11,770 nucleotides of DNA from Planctomycetota bacterium (GTDB lineage: Bacteria > Planctomycetota > GCA-002687715 > DRQF01). The position numbers and the translations under genes are program-made. Location: contig WFTN01000309.1 in the NCBI GenBank assembly GCA_015485455.1, positions 1 to 11,770 on the forward strand, read 5' to 3'. Below, piece by piece: positions 8,214 through 11,770 of the stretch. Every line of letters starts with the position of its first letter. Position 1 is the first letter of the stretch. The notes beneath the pieces were generated by a model that worked only from the letters and a program-made list of their open reading frames with translations, was not told the DNA's origin and did not search any database.

Positions 8214-9425
8214 TCACAGAAGTTGAGAAAGAAGAGTCTTGGCAGGAACGACCATGGGCGGCTTCGGGCTGGCAAAACAGTCAGCGTCCACAAAGTCAGC
8301 TTCGAGAACAACTTGAAATGCAAATGGGGCTTTCAATTGATCTTGAAAATATCGCAATGGCGGACTGATGGAATCGTTCTTGTTCTTGACTTCCACCAGG
8401 AACCACGGCGAGCCATCCCTTATCACCACAAAATCGACTTCTCTTTGGCTCTTGTCCCGCAAGTAACAGAGTTGGAATTCGCCAAATCCAAAATCGGTCC
8501 ATCCTTCAACAGCTTTTAACAAATGGCAAGCAACGAATGTTTCAGCCCGTTCGCCTACATCCTTGATATTAGCCCAGTCTCGCAAGAACCACTTGGGTTC
8601 TTTGCGTAATGATCGAGAGACATTCTCAAACCAAGGTTTGATCAGAAATCCATGATGAAGGCTGCTCAAAGTCGCAAGCCAACGACGGATGGTATCGACG
8701 GAAACACGGACCGATTTTGCCAAAGAGCTGTAGACAATTTGATGTCCCGATCTCGACGCAAGCAACTTCACCAACATCTCAAGTTGATCGAGTTGCTGAA
8801 TTTGAGTGAGCTCGCGGACGTCTTCTCGCAACAACTGTTGAGTACGCAAAGATTGCCAACGCCGACTGAAACGCACATCCCGTTTTAGGAATGGTTCAGG
8901 AAAACCACCGTGCTGCCAAAGGGCCTGCCATTCTGAGATTTTGGGCTTCTGTGGACTGCGAATGATCTTCTGGCAATCCGGCAGGTCTTGCCTGATGGTC
9001 TCGGCCACAGTGAAGGGATGCATGCGATAGAGGAAGTACCGCCCCATCAGACTATCCCCCACCTTGTGGTAGGTATCCAATCGGCTTGACCCAGTAATCA
9101 AAATGCGAATCTCATCTGGATAAGTGTCAAAGATTCCCTTGAGCAGTTCTTTCCAACGAGGGAATTTGTGCAGTTCATCGAAAAGCAGAATTGCTGGGGC
9201 TTTCCCCAATGCCGCTGCCGAGAGCCACCCCTCCATCAGACGTTTTGGCCCGGCCAGAATCTGATCACGATGATCAAGATTGTCCCAGTTCAGATAGCTG
9301 TCAGACAAAGCTCGGCAACAGGTAGTCTTGCCAACCTGCCTTGGCCCACTGACAAAAGCCATTTGCCTATGAGCACTTATGTGCTCTTCCAAGATTGACT
9401 CGTAGATCCTGACTCTTCGTTTCAT
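8214..9425 (-). CDS. AAA+ ATPase with DUF4143 (AAA_14-type ATP-binding protein)
   Basis: This is a cytoplasmic ATPase of 403 residues, the full length for this common but functionally obscure family. The Walker A is GPRQVGKTT at 27-35 (Lys33). The Walker B is ILLFDELHK at 79-87 (Asp83, Glu84). A sensor-like TGSSR lies at 111-115, and HGGFPEPFL at 172-180 is a family hallmark. A winged-helix-like segment at about 225-260 (YSSLAKSVRVSVDTIRRWL) precedes the DUF4143 part. That part ends in a PD-(D/E)XK-like core, with REVDFVV at 328-334 and FLVEVK at 342-347, so a nuclease-like fold is possible and the key acidic residues and Lys are kept. The family is spread by horizontal transfer and is often stand-alone, as here. 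The start is the ATG at 9425, exactly at the predicted +1 of a promoter. No partner gene is adjacent. Confidence 0.9.
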   Translation of the reverse strand: MKRRVRIYESILEEHISAHRQMAFVSGPRQVGKTTCCRALSDSYLNWDNLDHRDQILAGPKRLMEGWLSAAALGKAPAILLFDELHKFPRWKELLKGIFDTYPDEIRILITGSSRLDTYHKVGDSLMGRYFLYRMHPFTVAETIRQDLPDCQKIIRSPQKPKISEWQALWQHGGFPEPFLKRDVRFSRRWQSLRTQQLLREDVRELTQIQQLDQLEMLVKLLASRSGHQIVYSSLAKSVRVSVDTIRRWLATLSSLHHGFLIKPWFENVSRSLRKEPKWFLRDWANIKDVGERAETFVACHLLKAVEGWTDFGFGEFQLCYLRDKSQREVDFVVIRDGSPWFLVEVKNKNDSISPPLRYFQDQLKAPFAFQVVLEADFVDADCFASPKPPMVVPAKTLLSQLL

Positions 9426-9427
9426 GC

Positions 9428-9489
9428 GACTATTATCGACATGGTCGTAAAATGGTCAAGACTATTCTACGATCTGCCGTAAAATGGTC
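9428..9489. repeat. 32-bp-period imperfect tandem duplication over the ATPase promoter
   Basis: On the plus strand GACTATT occurs at 9428-9434 and 9460-9466, and CGTAAAATGGTC at 9446-9457 and 9478-9489; both pairs are exactly 32 bp apart, about three helical turns. A further ATGGTC at 9441-9446 lies 11 bp, one turn, from the next copy. Read on the minus strand, each unit is GACCATTTTACG, a variable stretch, then AATAGTC, so the upstream copy also carries a -10-like TAGAAT. It could be a duplicated promoter or a set of operator sites. Confidence 0.75.
9432..9459 (-). promoter_or_regulatory. Promoter of the AAA+ ATPase gene, leaderless geometry
   Basis: On the minus strand TTGACC (9459-9454), a 16-bp spacer and GATAAT (9437-9432) form a strong -35/-10 pair. 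Six bases (AGTCGC) then separate the -10 box from the ATG at 9425, so the expected +1 is the A of the start codon. No Shine-Dalgarno sequence can fit. The -35 box overlaps one copy of the duplicated GACCATTTTACG element. Confidence 0.5.
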
Positions 9490-9655
9490 GCCAGCCAATG
9501 ATGGGAAACTATTTCGTTTGAGCCAACGTAGCTGTGGGAGCACAAGTAACTTGCCGTGAATCTCAACGCCATATGCAGCAACGACCATCTCTGGGGTTAG
9601 CCCATCTTGTTCATCGACCATCACGTGGTCAATCGCTTCTCGGAGCGCCAACCAG

Positions 9656-9913
9656 ATGCGGCATACCCGACGCAAACTAGGACTGACTTGGAGCGATGCA
9701 CTGGGAGCCACTTGCAGCGCGACCCCCTATCTCACTGGCTGGGCGCGTATTGAAAGCAAGAAACATTTTCCAACTGACGTTCTCATTGGGATCGCAATTG
9801 GCAACTTCTTCGGCGAATTCGTCAACAACTTATTCGAGTTAAATGATGTGAAATTCAGTGCCGGACCGTCTATCGACGGCGGTGCAGAAGTTTCCATGAC
9901 AATCCAGTTTTGA
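9656..9913 (+). pseudogene. 3' remnant of a PAP2-family phosphatase gene
   Basis: The 85-codon frame encodes the last part of a PAP2 (type 2 phosphatidic acid phosphatase / haloperoxidase-like) membrane phosphatase. The third catalytic signature, R-x5-H-x3-D, is intact as Arg31, His37 and Asp41 in GWARIESKKHFPTD. A membrane helix follows (VLIGIAIGNFFGEFVNNLF), then a tail ending in MTIQF. The first two signatures (K-x6-RP and PSGH) and the earlier helices are absent, and the frame upstream contains a stop near 9560, so the protein cannot be active. The recognisable homology begins near residue 20-25; the first 20 residues look like fused flanking sequence. It lies back to back with the AAA+ gene, suggesting that an insertion or deletion removed the 5' two-thirds. 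The family call rests on the one motif and the following helix. Confidence 0.6.
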
Positions 9914-10210
9914 GTTAACTGTTTCACCTGGAGCCTTTCCCCGAATCAGTCGATACGAACAGAAGCGCCTCGTGTTTATCTGCCATACACAATTCGGGCA
10001 AGATTGGCTCGGCAAGACCAACGATAAGAGAAAGAAGAAAAAATTCGGACGCGATTGGCAACAATATCGCCATCCAACCCAGCGCCAACTCTCGCTTCCC
10101 AGTTGATGGGACCAAGCGGCCTCAACCAAATCCAAGTCGACAACCAAGAGGCACAACGTTGCGCGTCTCAAATCTCCACAAAGTAAAGTCGACTGCCATA
10201 TTGTGCAAAC

Positions 10211-10248
10211 GAGAGTCGTAGCGCCCGGAGAGAGTCGTAGCGCCCGGA
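10211..10248. repeat. Perfect 19-bp tandem duplication
   Basis: GAGAGTCGTAGCGCCCGGA occurs at 10211-10229 and again, with no mismatch and no gap, at 10230-10248. A 9-base part of the unit, AGAGTCGTA, also occurs at 8137-8145 downstream of the S15 gene, which may be chance. The unit could be a recently duplicated copy of a dispersed genomic repeat. Confidence 0.85.
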
Positions 10249-10281
10249 ACTTGTTTCTTTCCATGTCCTTAGAACAGTGTG

Positions 10282-10298
10282 TTGGCATCCAGTGCCAA
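10282..10298. promoter_or_regulatory. Palindrome, possible operator
   Basis: TTGGCA at 10282-10287 and TGCCAA at 10293-10298 form a perfect 6-bp inverted repeat around TCCAG, 106 bp upstream of the phage-type gene. The dyad has the size of a dimeric regulator site. It is not a sigma54 site, since the GG and GC dinucleotides are too close together. A chance occurrence is possible. Confidence 0.3.
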
Positions 10299-10404
10299 GT
10301 GTCAGCCCCGAGTCTTAAGATCCGGCCCTAATCGGAAGCCCTTGTATTCCCCAGAAACCATCTGGAGTGGCGGCCGGAAGCATCACAAATGACAGGACCA
10401 TGAA

Positions 10405-11325
10405 ATGAGCCAAGAGCCGGCCTTAGAGACCTCCGCAGATGTGGAAGAGGCTGAGACGCAGAACGTTGCCCCGCAAAAATCTGCCGTCAACGAAATCGAA
10501 AACAGCGCCTCGAACCCCTTGGACGTTGACAAGCCCACAGAAGGAATTGAGACCGCCCAACTGTCTATTGAAGACCCAATTCCAGAGCGCGATTCTGATG
10601 GGCCCATCACTCGGTCAAACGATTCGATAGACGAAAACGAATCGGCCACGAATTCCGATGACGCCAACTCTGGCCCGCAGGACATTGCACCAGAAGAAAC
10701 GGCAGATCTCATCCGCAAGGCTAAGAGCACCACCGTAGCAGACATGAACGCCTGCGGCGATGCGGGCAAATTGATCCGCAAGCTGACCCAGGCCGTCAAG
10801 CGGACCAAAGAAGACCTGGCCCCACTCAAGACGCGCCTTTCTTCAGCCAAGAAGGAATTTCAGGAAGCCGAGAGCATTCGTTTGAAACCCCTCGTCGAGG
10901 CCGAGAAACTGCTCAAGTCATCTATTGAGATTTTTCTCACCAAAGAGTCTGCACGTAGACGCCACCAACGAGAATTACAAGAGCTCGCCCGGCAAGAGTC
11001 AATCGCTGAACGAGAGAAGAGAATCGAGACCCTGGAAGAAGAAGGCAAGATCGAAGAAGCGAGAACCTTAGCCAATGAATATCCACCAGAATTGCCTCCT
11101 GTCCCGGCAATTCCAGTCCCCAAGATGATTTCGGCCAAAGCGACGCGTCGGTCCGAGGTCAATGACCTCCATGCACTCATCCGATTTATTGCGGAACACC
11201 CAGAACATAGCGATTTATTGCGCCCATCAACTGCCAAGCTGAATGCCATGGCAAGAAAAACCCCAGGCGAGTCTCCTCTTCCCGGCGTTGAGTTTCTAAC
11301 AGAACAAAAAGTCACTTCGAAATAG
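10405..11325 (+). CDS. Phage-type coiled-coil protein (recombination-region type), orphan
   Basis: The protein has 306 residues in three parts. Residues 1-100 are acidic, rich in Ser, Asn, Asp and Glu, and probably disordered. Residues 115-225 are charged and strongly helical, likely a coiled coil, including LKPLVEAEKLLKSSIEIFL and REKRIETLEEEGKIEEAR. A proline-rich hinge (PPELPPVPAIPVPK) leads to a compact C-terminal domain at 241-306 with AKATRRSEVNDLHALIRFI and an ending PLPGVEFLTEQKV. From memory, this layout matches phage and prophage proteins that sit next to RecT/ERF-type annealing proteins and end in a basic T-R-x-x-W/R-x-x-E-V-x-D motif and an IPGV-x-x-x-E strand. Their exact function is not established. 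Here the acidic N-terminus is unusually long and no other phage gene is visible. The start is supported by AGGA at 10394-10397, 7 nt before the ATG. Confidence 0.6.
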   Translation: MSQEPALETSADVEEAETQNVAPQKSAVNEIENSASNPLDVDKPTEGIETAQLSIEDPIPERDSDGPITRSNDSIDENESATNSDDANSGPQDIAPEETADLIRKAKSTTVADMNACGDAGKLIRKLTQAVKRTKEDLAPLKTRLSSAKKEFQEAESIRLKPLVEAEKLLKSSIEIFLTKESARRRHQRELQELARQESIAEREKRIETLEEEGKIEEARTLANEYPPELPPVPAIPVPKMISAKATRRSEVNDLHALIRFIAEHPEHSDLLRPSTAKLNAMARKTPGESPLPGVEFLTEQKVTSK

Positions 11326-11770
11326 AAGCAATCAAGAAAATCGGTTTACGTCCGACTCAATAACTAAATCGATTGCGAATTCAACATCGCCCTCACCTAC
11401 ACCCATGACACAGGTGGGGTCCTCTATGTCTTCCCCTGGGCGAGATTGTACACCCGCTGTCTTTTTCTTTTGCAACCAAAGGCTCAAATTTCGAAGTCCA
11501 TTCGCGGTGGCCCAATTCAATTTATCAAAGAGAAGTTGCGGTCAATTTCAAGGTAGTTTGCGCTTTTGCCTTTCTAATTAGTCGGCATTCTCTTTCATGC
11601 TTAGCCGCTCATTCAAGGTAACCCTAACGTCGCATTGTTCCAGCATCGAAAAGCCGATGATCCGCGATTTCGCTGTGATTTCACGGGCGGATCGACAAAC
11701 TCGATCTTGTTGCTGAAGCCCACAAAATGTGGTCTACCGCAACACGTGGTTCTCCCGCAATTTCACACCG
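11326..11770. other. 445-bp end region without a convincing gene
   Basis: On the minus strand a 62-codon frame at 11332-11520 starts only with TTG and has stops just upstream. A second minus-strand frame at 11578-11733 is open for 51 codons (including AREITAKSRIIGFSMLEQCD) but has no suitable start codon in its 5' part. On the plus strand only a frame of about 40 codons from the ATG near 11599 is present. None has a ribosome binding site. The two minus-strand frames could be decayed gene pieces. No terminator hairpin with a T tract is visible after the phage-type gene. Confidence 0.45.

Larger units (their letters stand above)
9914..10404. other. 491-bp gap without a convincing gene
   Basis: It holds a 19-bp tandem duplication (10211-10248) and a short palindrome (10282-10298), both listed separately. 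On the minus strand two overlapping open frames cross it. One covers 9839-10288 and is cysteine- and tryptophan-rich. The other covers 9924-10115, starts only with TTG and has a hydrophobic stretch (WMAILLPIASEFFLLSLIVG) that reads like a membrane helix. Neither has a ribosome binding site, and the second has an in-frame stop just upstream. Remnant coding sequence or a dispersed noncoding repeat is more likely than an active gene. Confidence 0.5.

Noticed and set aside
9433..9711. A 92-codon minus-strand frame upstream of the AAA+ gene.
   Set aside because: It overlaps both the PAP2 remnant and the promoter duplication, its last codons are the repeats themselves, and no domain is recognisable. 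It cannot be excluded as a degraded gene.
10282..10298. The TTGGCA palindrome as a sigma54 promoter or as a -35 box for the phage-type gene.
   Set aside because: The GG to GC spacing is 8 rather than 10, and no -10-like box lies 16-18 bp downstream.
1..11770. CRISPR arrays, tRNA or rRNA genes, and complete insertion sequences.
   Set aside because: I saw no regularly spaced repeats, no cloverleaf-like segments, and no transposase motifs or matching terminal inverted repeats with target duplications.

Overview
The window looks like a stretch of chromosome from a planctomycete-type bacterium (Planctomycetota). This is an inference from gene style: a protein joining a HEAT-repeat end to a glutamine-amidotransferase-like domain, large exported hydrolases, and a subtilase carrying a C-terminal module ending in a short hydrophobic LGF tail. 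No rRNA or other phylogenetic marker is present, so the assignment is tentative. Base composition is moderate and genes change strand often, with few operons.

Region 1 (1-2400). The 3' part of a HEAT-repeat/amidotransferase-like gene is followed, with a TGATG overlap, by a small single-pass membrane protein. Converging on these is a class D (OXA-type) beta-lactamase on the minus strand that has all the class motifs and a lipobox.

Region 2 (2400-8100). Two exported peptidases lie on the plus strand: a subtilisin-family (S8) protease with jelly-roll and extra C-terminal modules, and an S15-type X-Pro dipeptidyl-peptidase/CocE-like hydrolase. Between them, on the minus strand, is a 12-helix APC-superfamily-like permease. 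Extracellular proteolysis plus uptake of the products is a plausible shared theme, but they are not one operon.

Region 3 (8200-11770). This part looks accessory. It holds a minus-strand AAA+/DUF4143 ATPase, a 3' remnant of a PAP2 phosphatase gene, a 491-bp gap with a perfect 19-bp tandem duplication and a short palindrome, and an orphan phage-type coiled-coil protein of the kind usually found beside phage recombination genes. The last 445 bp have no convincing gene.

The most unusual signals are regulatory. Two genes, the S15 peptidase and the AAA+ ATPase, have good sigma70-type promoters whose -10 box sits exactly 6 nt before an ATG, which predicts leaderless transcripts. The ATPase promoter is also part of a 32-bp-period imperfect tandem duplication. 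No complete, clearly new defence or biosynthetic system is visible.
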